Shown: positions 17,594-26,273 of the stretch, one piece after another | Layout of the letters: every line of letters begins with the position of its first letter | How positions within the stretch are numbered: position 1 is the first letter of the stretch | Assembly: GCA_002368175.1 (NCBI GenBank) | Contig: AP018172.1 | Coordinates: 5,273,001-5,337,000 of the forward strand | Direction of reading: 5' to 3' | Source: Calothrix sp. NIES-2098 | GTDB lineage: Bacteria; Cyanobacteriota; Cyanobacteriia; Cyanobacteriales; Nostocaceae | DNA length: 64,000 nt | The notes under the pieces: generated by a model | The model's input: only the letters and a program-made list of their open reading frames with translations | Database searches by the model: none | Told to the model about the DNA's origin: nothing | Position numbers and translations under genes: made by a program

Positions 17594-18949
17594 ATGCAAG
17601 TTTCAGAAAATTCTGTTAATAATACGGCGAGTTTAAAGAATTTAAAGGGGTTTGATGAAAATCATCCACCAGATCCCAAGTTAATTGATAGTTGCGTGCA
17701 TTGTGGATTTTGTCTTTCGACTTGTCCTAGTTATCGAGTGCTGGGTAAGGAGATGGATTCTCCTCGGGGACGTGTCTATTTAATGGATGCAATTAATGAA
17801 GGTGAAATTGCACTAAATACGGCAACGGTAGAACATTTTGATTCTTGTTTGGGGTGTCTGGCTTGTGTCACAACTTGTCCTTCTGGCGTGCAGTATGACA
17901 AGTTAATTTCTGCAACTCGTCACCAAGTTGAACGGAATTATACCCGCAGTTTGCCAGATCAATTGGTTCGTAAATTAATATTTTCTCTGTTTCCCAACCC
18001 CGACATTCTCAGAATGTTACTCGTACCGTTGATGGCTTATCAAAAGTTGGGGTTTTCTAAATTCGTTCGCGCTACGGGTTTGCTCAAAAATATATCCCCC
18101 CGATTGGCAGCAATGGAATCAATTCTGCCAGAAATTACTTTGAAAACCTTTCAAAATAATTTACCGACGGTTATCCCAGCAAAGGGTGAGAAGCGCTATC
18201 GAGTTGGGATGATTTTGGGATGCGTGCAACGGCTGTTTTTCTCTCCTGTCAATGAAGCAACGGTGCGGGTATTGACAGCGAATGGTTGTGAAGTTGTGAT
18301 CCCGCGATCGCAAGGTTGTTGTGCGGCGCTTCCCGAACACCAAGGACAAACCGAACAGGCGAAAGCTTTAGCTAGGCAGATGATTGATAGTTTTGCCAAG
18401 ACTGATGTAGACTTTGTAATTATCAATGCTGCTGGTTGCGGACATACATTAAAAGAGTACGGTCACATTTTAGAAAATGACCCAGAATATCGGGAAAAAG
18501 CGAAAGAATTTGCCGCTAAGGTAAAAGATGCTCAAGAATTTTTGGCAACTGTCGGTTTAACAGCGAAACTATTGCCAATTACAGATAAACCTTTGAATTT
18601 GGTTTATCAAGATGCTTGCCATTTATTGCACGGACAAAAAATTAGCGTACAACCGCGTCAGTTGTTGCGACAAATTCCAGGGGTGAAGTTAAAAGAACCT
18701 TTAGATGCGGCTTTGTGTTGTGGAAGTGCAGGTGTTTATAATATGCTGCAACCGGAAGTTGCCGAAGAATTAGGTCAGCAAAAAGTACAGAATTTGCTTA
18801 ATACTGGTGCTGATTTAATTGCTTCTGCTAATCCCGGCTGTACTTTGCAAATTACTAAGCATTTGCATTTACAGGGTAAGAATATTTCTGTAATTCACCC
18901 GATGGAGTTATTGGATTATTCAATTCGGGGTGTGAAGTTAGCAGTTTAA
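17594..18949 (+). CDS. glcF: Glycolate oxidase iron-sulfur subunit GlcF-like
   Basis: 451 aa. Two ferredoxin-like 4Fe-4S motifs lie at the N-terminus: CVHCGFCLSTCPSY (about 34-47) and CLGCLACVTTCPSG (about 85-98). The C-terminal half has two CCG domains: GCVQRLFFSP with SQGCCAALPEHQG, and YQDACHLLHGQ with ALCCGSAGVYN and NPGCTLQI, which bind a further cluster as in heterodisulfide reductase and LutA/GlpC proteins. It should carry electrons from the flavin subunit encoded just upstream to the quinone pool. Second gene of the glcEF operon. No terminator is obvious, though a palindrome lies at 19014. Confidence 0.9.
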   Translation: MQVSENSVNNTASLKNLKGFDENHPPDPKLIDSCVHCGFCLSTCPSYRVLGKEMDSPRGRVYLMDAINEGEIALNTATVEHFDSCLGCLACVTTCPSGVQYDKLISATRHQVERNYTRSLPDQLVRKLIFSLFPNPDILRMLLVPLMAYQKLGFSKFVRATGLLKNISPRLAAMESILPEITLKTFQNNLPTVIPAKGEKRYRVGMILGCVQRLFFSPVNEATVRVLTANGCEVVIPRSQGCCAALPEHQGQTEQAKALARQMIDSFAKTDVDFVIINAAGCGHTLKEYGHILENDPEYREKAKEFAAKVKDAQEFLATVGLTAKLLPITDKPLNLVYQDACHLLHGQKISVQPRQLLRQIPGVKLKEPLDAALCCGSAGVYNMLQPEVAEELGQQKVQNLLNTGADLIASANPGCTLQITKHLHLQGKNISVIHPMELLDYSIRGVKLAV

Positions 18950-19013
18950 CTCTGTGTTCCATGAAATTTCGTACTAATTCACACCTATCCTAATAAAAAG
19001 AGTTTTTTCGTAG

Positions 19014-19034
19014 GGGTTTAGCATTGCTAAACCC
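19014..19034. repeat. Palindrome, 10-bp arms
   Basis: GGGTTTAGCA T TGCTAAACCC, a perfect palindrome with one central base, downstream of glcF. It resembles dispersed palindromic elements of Nostocales. Confidence 0.7.
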
Positions 19035-19067
19035 TCACCCATGTATGCCGCTTTAAAAAATCAGATA

Positions 19068-19125
19068 TGTAGGGAACATCCACAATCTTTTCGTATATCA
19101 AATTATCTTACTGATGTTCCCTACA
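19068..19125. repeat. Inverted repeat with 13-bp perfect arms
   Basis: TGTAGGGAACATC (19068-19080) and GATGTTCCCTACA (19113-19125) are exact reverse complements separated by 32 AT-rich bases. This is the architecture of a tiny MITE-like or REP-like element between glcF and the convergent acetyltransferase gene. Confidence 0.75.
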
Positions 19126-19159
19126 AAGAATTTATCTGTTACAAACATTATTTGAATTG

Positions 19160-19660
19160 CTATAAATTAAACATCATAATAATATCTGATAAACTATGTG
19201 TTTTGCCCGGACAAATATCTTTTGCTACACCTAATTTGACAAATTCACAATTCTCGTAAAATGATATAGCAGCTAAGTTAGGATTATCTGTGTATACCCA
19301 AAGCTGTTGAAATTCAAATTCTCTGGCGTACTCTTTTAGCTGATTAATTATAATTCTTCCCCATCCTTGCCTTCGGAATTTTGGACGGATTCCAAACCAT
19401 CCTACCCAGACAACTTCTGAAGGACTATCAACTAGCTGGTAAAGTCCCATGACACCTATGGTTTCTGCTTCTAGCTTTGCTAGATAAACCTGCCAAAAAC
19501 CTATTGAGCGATCGCGATCGCCCATTCCACACCACTTTAGCATTGCTAACTTAAATGTATCGCCAAATTCCAATTCTTTTAACACAGGAATAAAGTCAAT
19601 TAAGTCTGTGGTTTGGATTATTTCTAGAGAATTTTTTGCAGGATTCTCAGCGTTCTGCAT
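19160..19660 (-). CDS. GNAT-family N-acetyltransferase
   Basis: 166 aa with the GNAT fold. The acetyl-CoA binding motif A is FGIRPKFRRQGWGRIIINQLKEYA in two contiguous parts: the beta-4 strand (VVWVGWFGIRPKF) and the RRQGWGR pyrophosphate loop at about 110. Motif B is LWVYTDNPNLAAISFYENCEFVKLG. It transfers an acetyl group to an unknown amine. ATG at 19660. It converges on the glc operon and is preceded by gene debris, so it appears monocistronic. Nothing more specific can be said about the substrate. Confidence 0.85.
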   Translation of the reverse strand: MQNAENPAKNSLEIIQTTDLIDFIPVLKELEFGDTFKLAMLKWCGMGDRDRSIGFWQVYLAKLEAETIGVMGLYQLVDSPSEVVWVGWFGIRPKFRRQGWGRIIINQLKEYAREFEFQQLWVYTDNPNLAAISFYENCEFVKLGVAKDICPGKTHSLSDIIMMFNL

Positions 19661-19691
19661 AATTCAACTTAGGAATAAAAGATAATAGTAA

Positions 19692-19745
19692 TTACCAGGC
19701 GATAAATTCATCAAAGGTGACTATTTTTGGTAAGGCTTGAGTCAT
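19692..19745 (-). pseudogene. Remnant of a Uma2/DUF820 endonuclease-family gene
   Basis: ATG followed by 16 codons reading TQALPKIVTFDEFIAW and then a stop. This matches the conserved start of Uma2-family proteins (LVTFDEFLAW-type opening). The rest of the gene is absent. The resemblance is based on my recollection of the family. Confidence 0.45.
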
Positions 19746-19773
19746 AACAATTGAGCTTATTCATGAGTACCAG

Positions 19774-19821
19774 TCACGCACAAGTCGTACCCAAAGTATA
19801 TAAATCACTGGCTGGGGAAGC
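19774..19821 (-). pseudogene. Remnant of a Ser/Thr kinase gene
   Basis: Minus-strand translation ASPASDLYTLGTTCA then stop. Intact kinases in this window read LPASDLYSLGVTCI (29621-31000) and HASDLYALGVTCV (20229-22073) at the same place in subdomain IX. The DNA also resembles the intact gene near 21380-21410. Nothing else of the kinase is recognisable around it. Confidence 0.55.
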
Positions 19822-19882
19822 AAATCAATTTTAAAGTACTCTGACTAATTCAATAATAAATCCAGTAAATTTACTGAAATTA

Positions 19883-20110
19883 TTCACGATCGCAGCTTTA
19901 AGAGTTGCAAAAGCTAGTGAAAAATTCACCACTGCTACTACAACATTCACAACTGCTAGTGAAACAGCCACAAACACTAGTATAAGAGTTGCAAGTGCTA
20001 TTAAAACAGCCACAACTGCTACTACAACAGTCACAAGTGTTAGTAAAAGAAGTCACAACTGCTACTACAACAGTCACAAACGCTAGTTGATGAGTCACAA
20101 CAGTTATACT
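19883..20110. repeat. Second 21-bp minisatellite, about 10-11 units
   Basis: Head-to-tail 21-bp units of the type GCCACAACTGCTACTACAA plus CA, more diverged than the array at 6531. One unit (20030-20051) is 22 bp, which breaks any reading frame, and the overlapping low-complexity frames (Val/Ala-rich and Cys/Ser-rich on minus) have no support as genes. It lies downstream of the kinase-FGE gene. The remaining spacer to 20228 contains nothing I recognise. Confidence 0.8.
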
Positions 20111-20228
20111 CGTTAAAATAATGTTAGCAACGCATAAATAATTAGTAAGGAAAATTCTTCCCTACCCAGCTGTTGCATTATTTTTTTCAATTTGTATTAG
20201 TGGTAGCGTGCAATTTCTAAACTTGCTT

Positions 20229-22073
20229 TTAAAGCATCCCTTCCGCAGAAAAGACCACCCGAAAACCACAAATCCTCAAGCCGCCATCTGACTCATTCCA
20301 ACTGCGGCTAGCGCTGCGACAAAGTTCTGCACCGAAACTCCAAGAACCACCGCGCAACACTCGGCGATGAATATCACCACCTTCTTCCCAAATGCTTCCA
20401 TCGGTGGGTGCGCCATGATAATTGTTGTGCCAAGGGTCAGCGCACCATTCCCAAACTAACCCGTGCATATCGTACAATCCAAAGGCGTTTGCTACTTCAA
20501 AACTGCCGACGTTTGTGGTTTCTTTGCGGGTTTTAGTATCGCTATTACTACAACTTACGAAATCGGAAGTGATGGTTTCGCCAAAATGAAAGGATGTCTT
20601 CGTTCCTGCGCGACAAGCATATTCCCATTCGGCTTCGCTGGGTAAACGATAGTCGCGTCCGGTTATTTCAGCGAGTCTGAGACAAAATTCTACAGCTTCG
20701 TGCCAGGATACATTTTCTACTGGTCGAACTGGGCCTTTGTTTTTCGATGGGTTGGGATTTAATGCTTGTTTGACTTTTGGTAAGGCGGCTACGGCTTTCC
20801 ATTGTGCTTGAGTTACAGGATATTTACCCATAAAAAAGGGTGCGACTCTAACTTTGTGTTGGGGACGTTCGTCAGCATCACCCTCAAATTCTGGCGAACC
20901 CATCAAGAAAGTACCGCCAGGAATTGATACCATTTCTAGGGCGATCGCTTTATTCAATTCTTCGATAAAGTATTTACCATAACGGCGATCGCGGTTGACT
21001 TCTCTACCTGCTGTATCTACTGTAACTACGTCAAATTCAAAGCTTTGTAAAGATGGTAGAGGTTTGATGTCTTTTTGGGGTCTTGTTGGTGTTGATACAG
21101 GTAATAATATCTGCTGAGAAATTGCTAAAATCTCGGCTTCTAATTCTGATGTAGTTGTAGACTTTAAATCATCGAGAACTTCGGCTGCGGATTGATATCT
21201 ATCTTTTGGTAAATGTTGAAGTAATTTATCTAAAATTTTGGCTAATCCATCGCTAATCTTAATGCCATTTTTTTGCAAACGCTCCGGCCATAACCACTTA
21301 GCACTCATGGCATCATAAAGATGATCTTCAATTTGTCCATCACTATTTTGTAAGGGCAAACATTGAGTTAAAAGACGCACGCAAGTTACACCCAAAGCAT
21401 ATAAATCGCTAGCATGACAAGCAAAGCCAGCCATTTGTTCTGTAGGAGCATAACCAATTGTATAAATTACTGTAGCTTGTCTGGCTAAACTAGTTTGTGT
21501 TACTTGTTTAGCACCACCAAAATCTATTAATACAGGTTTACCATCACTATCGCGACGGATAATATTTTCTGGTTTGATATCTCGATGAATAACATTATGC
21601 GAATGAATGAAGTCAAGAACTGGCAATAAATCGGCTAACAGTTGGCGAATTTCTTGCTCAGTAAAGCATTGTCCTTGAACTTCCTGTAAAAGAGTTTTAC
21701 CTTGAATAAATTCTTGTACAAGATATAAGCTAGAACCTTGTTCAAAATAAGCTAGTAATCTGGGAATTTGAGTATGATTTTCTCCTAGTTCATACAACCG
21801 AAATGCTTCTTCCTTAAAGAATTCTGCTGCTTTCTGTCGTTGTCCGGTTCCTTGAACTTGCGGAAAAAATTGCTTGATGACGCAGGGTGCATCTAGTCTA
21901 TCTACATCTTCTGCTGCATAGGTTCTACTAAACCCACCTTCACCTAATAGCCTTAAGACACGGTAGCGGTTTCTTAGTAGTTTGCCAAAGTTGCTGTGTC
22001 CACAACTTACGCAAAATCTATTGCCATCATGATTGAATGGATTTGAGCAATTGGGATTTTGGCAGATTTGCAT
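20229..22073 (-). CDS. Ser/Thr protein kinase fused to an FGE-sulfatase domain
   Basis: 614 aa. An N-terminal zinc ribbon (CQNPNC...FCVSCG, 3-26) leads to a complete kinase domain: GEGGFSRTYAAED loop, VIKQFF Lys, HRDIKPENII catalytic loop, IDFGGAKQ (DFG), YAPTEQMAG (APE-like) and SDLYALGVTC. After a linker (about 300-385) comes an FGE-sulfatase/SUMF1 domain: MVSIPGGTFLMGSPE, DERPQHKVRV, YPVTQAQW, NVSWHEAVEFCLRLAE, RLPSEAEWEYACRAG, GLYDMHGLVWEWCADPW and RGGSWSFGAELCRSASR ending in GFRVVFS. Phosphorylates unknown proteins; the FGE domain probably recognises or modifies a partner. The C-terminal RGGSW...GFRV segment matches the place diversified in DGR target proteins, but no reverse transcriptase gene is present. 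Confidence 0.92.
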   Translation of the reverse strand: MQICQNPNCSNPFNHDGNRFCVSCGHSNFGKLLRNRYRVLRLLGEGGFSRTYAAEDVDRLDAPCVIKQFFPQVQGTGQRQKAAEFFKEEAFRLYELGENHTQIPRLLAYFEQGSSLYLVQEFIQGKTLLQEVQGQCFTEQEIRQLLADLLPVLDFIHSHNVIHRDIKPENIIRRDSDGKPVLIDFGGAKQVTQTSLARQATVIYTIGYAPTEQMAGFACHASDLYALGVTCVRLLTQCLPLQNSDGQIEDHLYDAMSAKWLWPERLQKNGIKISDGLAKILDKLLQHLPKDRYQSAAEVLDDLKSTTTSELEAEILAISQQILLPVSTPTRPQKDIKPLPSLQSFEFDVVTVDTAGREVNRDRRYGKYFIEELNKAIALEMVSIPGGTFLMGSPEFEGDADERPQHKVRVAPFFMGKYPVTQAQWKAVAALPKVKQALNPNPSKNKGPVRPVENVSWHEAVEFCLRLAEITGRDYRLPSEAEWEYACRAGTKTSFHFGETITSDFVSCSNSDTKTRKETTNVGSFEVANAFGLYDMHGLVWEWCADPWHNNYHGAPTDGSIWEEGGDIHRRVLRGGSWSFGAELCRSASRSWNESDGGLRICGFRVVFSAEGML

Positions 22074-22426
22074 AGTGTAGGGGAGGTAGCATCTTGTCCA
22101 AAGTTAGCCCCAATATTATCGAAGTGAAAACAGATGTATAGACAAATAAATATGGACAGACTTAATCTATGTACGTACTTAGAAAAGTAAATACAGATAT
22201 AGCCTTTTTATTTATTTGTTGTTTTCTGTTTGTAACTTTTTAAATATGAGTATATATGAGAGCAATCATTTTCATTACAGAAAAAATAATAATAGCAATT
22301 TCCTAGAATTGTCAACAGAATTATCGTTGTATTTGTAAATACAGCTACTATCAAAGCTTATTAATAGATGCAGCGCGATGCAAATTGGCTGCTAGAGTAA
22401 GTTTACTTTTCAAGTAATTAGAAAAT
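22074..22426. other. Intergenic region, no gene seen
   Basis: 353 AT-rich bases between two minus-strand genes. It should hold the promoter of the kinase-FGE gene. I see no RNA gene, repeat array or strong terminator in it. Confidence 0.6.
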
Positions 22427-23227
22427 TTAAATTTCATCTCCGTAGGCGCGAATTAATTCTGCTACAAAAGCGACGATTCCCGAAACTAAAATTAAGATAA
22501 CGCTGAGAGCATTAATATCAGGTTTAACGCCAGTTCTGATGCGGCTAAAAATTTCCATTGGTAGAGTGTTGGAACCGCTACCTGCGGTAAAACTAGCGAT
22601 GAGAAAATCATCTAAACTCAGGACAAAAGCTAAGAGGCAACCAGCAATGATACCAGGCATTAACTGGGGTAATAATACTTTGATGAAAGCTTGTACTGGT
22701 GTTGCGCCTAAATCTAAAGCTGCTTCCTCCAAATGAGGATTTAAGTGCGAGAGTCGGGAAGAAACCACAAGGGCGACGTAGGCGAGACAAAATACCACAT
22801 GAGCCGCGATAATTGTCCACAAACTTAGAGGAATCGCAAATGCTGCTAAAAAAACTAGGGTAGCGACTGCGATCGCAATATCGGGGATAATCAACGGTAA
22901 ATAAGAAACGCCTCGATACAATTTCTTTAATGGAAACTGATAACGTGCCAAACCCACAGCCATTAAAGTTCCCAACACGGCAGAAATCGCCACCGCACTA
23001 AAGGCAACTATCAAACTATTCCACAAAGCTGAGACAATTCGCTCATCGCTAAATAATTGGCGATACCAATCGAGGGTAAATCCTTGCCAACTTGCACTGT
23101 ACGGCGACTTGTTAAAACTATAAAAAGCAAGAACAAGTATAGGCAAGTACATAAAGATAAATATAATTACTGATAAAACCGCCTGCCATGCAGCACGCGG
23201 TTTTTTTGAAGATGGAGAAATATTCAC
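22427..23227 (-). CDS. potC: ABC transporter permease, PotC type (spermidine/putrescine family)
   Basis: 266-aa inner-membrane permease with six predicted hydrophobic segments (about 18-38, 65-90, 105-130, 135-160, 185-210, 235-258). The EAA cytoplasmic loop reads LEEAALDLGATPVQAFIKVLLPQLMPGI, split here as EEAALDLGATP and KVLLPQLMPG. The PotC family hallmark FYSFNKSPYSASWQGFTLDWYR appears near residue 35-57. The start is GTG at 23227. The ATPase, PotB-type permease and binding protein normally found beside it are absent on both sides, so it must pair with subunits encoded elsewhere. Substrate is probably a polyamine or related cation. Confidence 0.85.
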   Translation of the reverse strand: MNISPSSKKPRAAWQAVLSVIIFIFMYLPILVLAFYSFNKSPYSASWQGFTLDWYRQLFSDERIVSALWNSLIVAFSAVAISAVLGTLMAVGLARYQFPLKKLYRGVSYLPLIIPDIAIAVATLVFLAAFAIPLSLWTIIAAHVVFCLAYVALVVSSRLSHLNPHLEEAALDLGATPVQAFIKVLLPQLMPGIIAGCLLAFVLSLDDFLIASFTAGSGSNTLPMEIFSRIRTGVKPDINALSVILILVSGIVAFVAELIRAYGDEI

Positions 23228-23698
23228 GTTAGTTATTTTTTTAATTATTTTTTATCAGCCAATAATTATATTCTCGTTATATTAAAAAGTCAATACTATC
23301 TAATATAGAAACACTCAAGTTTTCTACAATTACAACCACATTTGCTGGCAATTCTCGATTCAAGTATCCACCAAAAGGTAGTAATTGCAATTAGTTGATA
23401 ATGCTGATAAATCATTATCATAGTCCTAAATCTATGAATTTCACGCGCATTTGTAGGAAGCCTAAAGATAGAGATGTGGTGCATTTGCAGTCAAAAATAT
23501 AAAATTTATCTCTGAAGTAGAAGATAATTTCCCTACAAAGGTAGAAGAAAAAGCTGGTAGTGAAAGCTTAGGATTCTAATGTAATTCATAATTTGCTTGG
23601 CGTTCAAAGAGAGCTTTGGGCTTAGATTGTAGTACTTGAAAATATTCCTTAAATCCTAAGCTTAGATAGCAAAAACTCTCAGCCAAGACTAACTTTTC
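23228..23698. other. Intergenic region between divergent potC and glycosyltransferase genes
   Basis: About 470 AT-rich bases. It holds the divergent promoters of both genes. No open frame, tRNA or repeat array is supportable. CTTAGATTG and CTTAGATAG near 23620-23668 are short direct repeats that may be regulatory. Confidence 0.5.
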
Positions 23699-23710
23699 AG
23701 GAGGTTTGTG

Positions 23711-24796
23711 ATGCGAATTGCTCAGATAGCCCCACTATGGGAGAGAGTACCACCTCCAGGTTATGGAGGTATAGAGTTAGTAGTGGGGTTGCTGACCGAT
23801 GAACTGGTACGGCGCGGACATGAAGTTACGCTATTTGCATCGGGTGATTCTATCAGTTTGGCAGAGTTAGAATCAGTTCACCCTCGTGCTTTAAGACTCG
23901 ACCCTAATGTTAAAGAGTATGGCATCTACGAGATGTTGCAATTGGGTTCAGTCTACGGACGAGCAGAAGAGTTTGATATTATTCATTCCCATATGGGTTG
24001 TGCAGCCTTACCCTATGCGAACCTGGTCAAAACTCCCACAGTTCATACCTTGCACGGTATTTTTACCCCTGACAACGAAAAGATGTTTAAATTTGCTAAA
24101 CATCAACCTTATATCAGTATTTCTGATGCTCAACGAGAAGCAAGATTGGGACTGAACTATGTAGCCACTGCATATAACGGCATTGATGTTAGCAGTTATC
24201 AATTTCATCCAAAACCCACCGATCCTCCTTACCTAGCATTTTTGGGACGGATATCTCCAGAGAAAGGAACACATTTAGCGATCGCGATCGCCAAAAAAGC
24301 TGGCTGGCATTTAAAAATTGCTGGTAAAGTTGATGTCGTAGATGTGGAATATTACGAAAAAGAAGTCAAACCCTTAATTGACGGTAAACAAATTGAGTAC
24401 TTAGGCGAAGCCAACCACGAACAAAAAAATGCCCTCATGGGAGGTGCAGTAGCGACTTTATTCCCGATCACCTGGCGAGAACCATTTGGCTTAGTCATGG
24501 TTGAATCTATGGCCTCAGGTACGCCAGTGATTGCAATGAAACTTGGTTCTACAGTCGAAGTCATTGACCACGGAAAAACAGGCTTCCTCTGCGAAAATAT
24601 TCAAGAGTTCGTAACCGCTATTAATAAAGTCACAGAGTTAGACCGCCACGCTTGTAGAAAGTATGTAGAAAACCGCTTTAGCTTCCAGAAGATGACTGAT
24701 AGTTATGAAGAAGCCTATCGGCAAATTCTGCAAAAGCGATTTGCTCAGAATGGTCGTTCCCATAGTGTAGCTGGTTTAAGCAAAAGCCTGATTTAG
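23711..24796 (+). CDS. GT4-family glycosyltransferase
   Basis: 361-aa GT-B glycosyltransferase. The N-terminal acceptor domain begins MRIAQIAPLWERVPPPGYGG, where the GYGGIE loop typifies bacterial GT4 enzymes. The C-terminal donor domain has LAFLGRISPEKGTHLAI (about 174-190) and the EX7E-like segment PITWREPFGLVMVESMASGTPVIA. It transfers a sugar from a nucleotide donor, perhaps for polysaccharide or glycolipid synthesis. AGGAGG at 23699-23704 lies only 3 bases before the GTG at 23708 but 6 before the ATG at 23711, so I prefer the ATG. It is followed by its own terminator and has no glycan cluster around it. Confidence 0.92.
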   Translation: MRIAQIAPLWERVPPPGYGGIELVVGLLTDELVRRGHEVTLFASGDSISLAELESVHPRALRLDPNVKEYGIYEMLQLGSVYGRAEEFDIIHSHMGCAALPYANLVKTPTVHTLHGIFTPDNEKMFKFAKHQPYISISDAQREARLGLNYVATAYNGIDVSSYQFHPKPTDPPYLAFLGRISPEKGTHLAIAIAKKAGWHLKIAGKVDVVDVEYYEKEVKPLIDGKQIEYLGEANHEQKNALMGGAVATLFPITWREPFGLVMVESMASGTPVIAMKLGSTVEVIDHGKTGFLCENIQEFVTAINKVTELDRHACRKYVENRFSFQKMTDSYEEAYRQILQKRFAQNGRSHSVAGLSKSLI

Positions 24797-24822
24797 GTGA
24801 ATCTTTTTGGTTCACCTTTTTA
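24795..24822 (+). terminator. Terminator of the GT4 gene
   Basis: AGGTGAA (24795-24801) and TTCACCT (24811-24817) form a 7-bp stem whose last T starts a six-T tract. It overlaps the stop codon region of the glycosyltransferase gene. Confidence 0.8.
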
Positions 24823-24843
24823 ATGGCTGTTGTTAATGACAAA

Positions 24844-24872
24844 TGTAGAGACTGTACATTACGGTCTCTACA
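24844..24872. repeat. Inverted repeat, 9-bp arms
   Basis: TGTAGAGAC and GTCTCTACA enclose TGTACATTACG and are followed by ATTTTTG. It could be a second terminator or a dispersed palindrome. Confidence 0.6.
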
Positions 24873-26273
24873 ATTTTTGTAGATATCTAACGATCGATGA
24901 CGCAAAACGAATAATTTGATATGAGGTGTATAACCCCTCAGCAATCTCTCAAAAGTTTATTTATAATACTAGGGCTGAATGAGATTTGAATTCTTAGCTT
25001 TTTTTAATTATCTAATAACAATTGTCAAAAACAAGGCGGCAGATGAATTTCTATAATCCAGGTGCACAAAGCAATTCGACATCAAAAATGGTATGATGAT
25101 TTGATAAATAAAAAATGATAATTACTGTACATTTATAGTCAGCCAGGAGTGGTAAATCCAAAAAATTTCCCAAACCCTCATATGGCTATAAATAAATTTT
25201 TTTTTATATTTCCTCGATTTACTTATCATAAATTTCACATATTTTCTTTCACTGTTCCTAAATTTTGAAGTAACCTAGGTTTTATTAACGAACTTACTTA
25301 ATATCTACCATTTAGCTGAAAAATAATAATTTTCAGCTACTTACTATTGCAATCTGCTGTTAGCAATGAAATTAGCCTATGAAGCAATGAAAAAATTCAG
25401 AAGTTTCCCAAAGCAGCTACTAACCTAAAATTTTGTGCGCTGGTTCGGTATCAGACATCGATAACGCGGCGGTACATAGAAAACAAGTCTAGCCAGAGTT
25501 TTCAAACTTACGGAGATTTACTATGCAATTCTGGAAATTTCTCTGTAAATTTGAGAATTTAGGACTTAATATCGTGCCAAGTAGCTAATTTCCTTCCATT
25601 ACAGTTAAATTTGCTTAATGCTCGTAAAAAGCTTGCTTTCTGCCAAGTCGGTAGCAATTAAATCTGATGACGCACAATCATCGCATCAAAAATTAACTGA
25701 CTCACCCTTGATAGTAATTCACTATTATTGTACAAAGTAATAATTTTATCCAAACATACATAGAAAGCCTCCACAATCTCTAATTTGGATAAAATAATCA
25801 ACTGTTTGTTTACTTAGTTACAATAAATACGGTGAGTTTAAATGGAGTCAGAGCCAGAGCTGAATTAGCTGCGATCTCATAACGCGAACAACCTTACCAG
25901 TAGTGCTGTCGTCTTCTCAAGTTTGAAGGCGGTAGTGTACTAGTAAACACTAGCGTTACTGCGATCTGAGCTAGATTAGCGAAAGATACAGAAAGTCAAG
26001 CTGATTTTTGGAATACTGTTTCCAAGCAGGAAGTATAGCCATTTTGCTATTTGGCAATAGCAAGGCTGTTCTACTTCAGCACGAGTGCAGTTCAATGCAC
26101 TATAGTGTGACAGGGAGTGGGGAGTTTAAGAGTGGGCAATTTGCCTGTACTCATGTAGATAAGAAGCGCTATGTTTATCTGAATGCACTTCTGTGACTCA
26201 ATCCCTGTGATGCTGGGGAAGGGTTTCCACAACATTCAACTGCAAATATTGCTTTTATACTAGAGCCGTCCCA
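24873..26273. other. 1.4-kb non-coding stretch, structured leader of the PatA-type regulator gene
   Basis: No supportable protein gene of normal size. The left two thirds are AT-rich and featureless. The part from about 25850 is richer in GC and folds: TTGCTATT/AATAGCAA with a TGGC loop (26044-26063), GTGCA/TGCAC (about 26084-26099), CTAG/CTAG around 25937-25953, and two GCGATCT words (25871, 25961). This suggests a long 5' untranslated leader for the gene at 26274, but promoter positions are not determinable here. Confidence 0.4.
25523..25588 (+). CDS. Possible 21-aa leader peptide
   Basis: ATG with a plausible CGGAG ribosome-binding site 7-8 bases upstream, encoding MQFWKFLCKFENLGLNIVPS plus one Ser before TAA. 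It sits in the middle of the long non-coding stretch upstream of the PatA-type regulator. There is no homology I recognise, and chance is a real possibility. Confidence 0.15.
   Translation: MQFWKFLCKFENLGLNIVPSS

Noticed and set aside
19831..20098. Two minus-strand frames rich in Val/Ala and in Cys/Ser
   Set aside because: Both are low-complexity readings of the second 21-bp minisatellite. A 22-bp unit shifts the frame within the array, and no ribosome-binding site is present.
20229..22073. A complete diversity-generating retroelement
   Set aside because: No reverse transcriptase, template repeat or accessory gene lies in the window. Only the target-like C-terminus is suggestive.
26008..26196. 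62-codon plus frame upstream of the PatA-type gene
   Set aside because: It starts at TTG without a ribosome-binding site and shows no family resemblance; the region looks like structured RNA.
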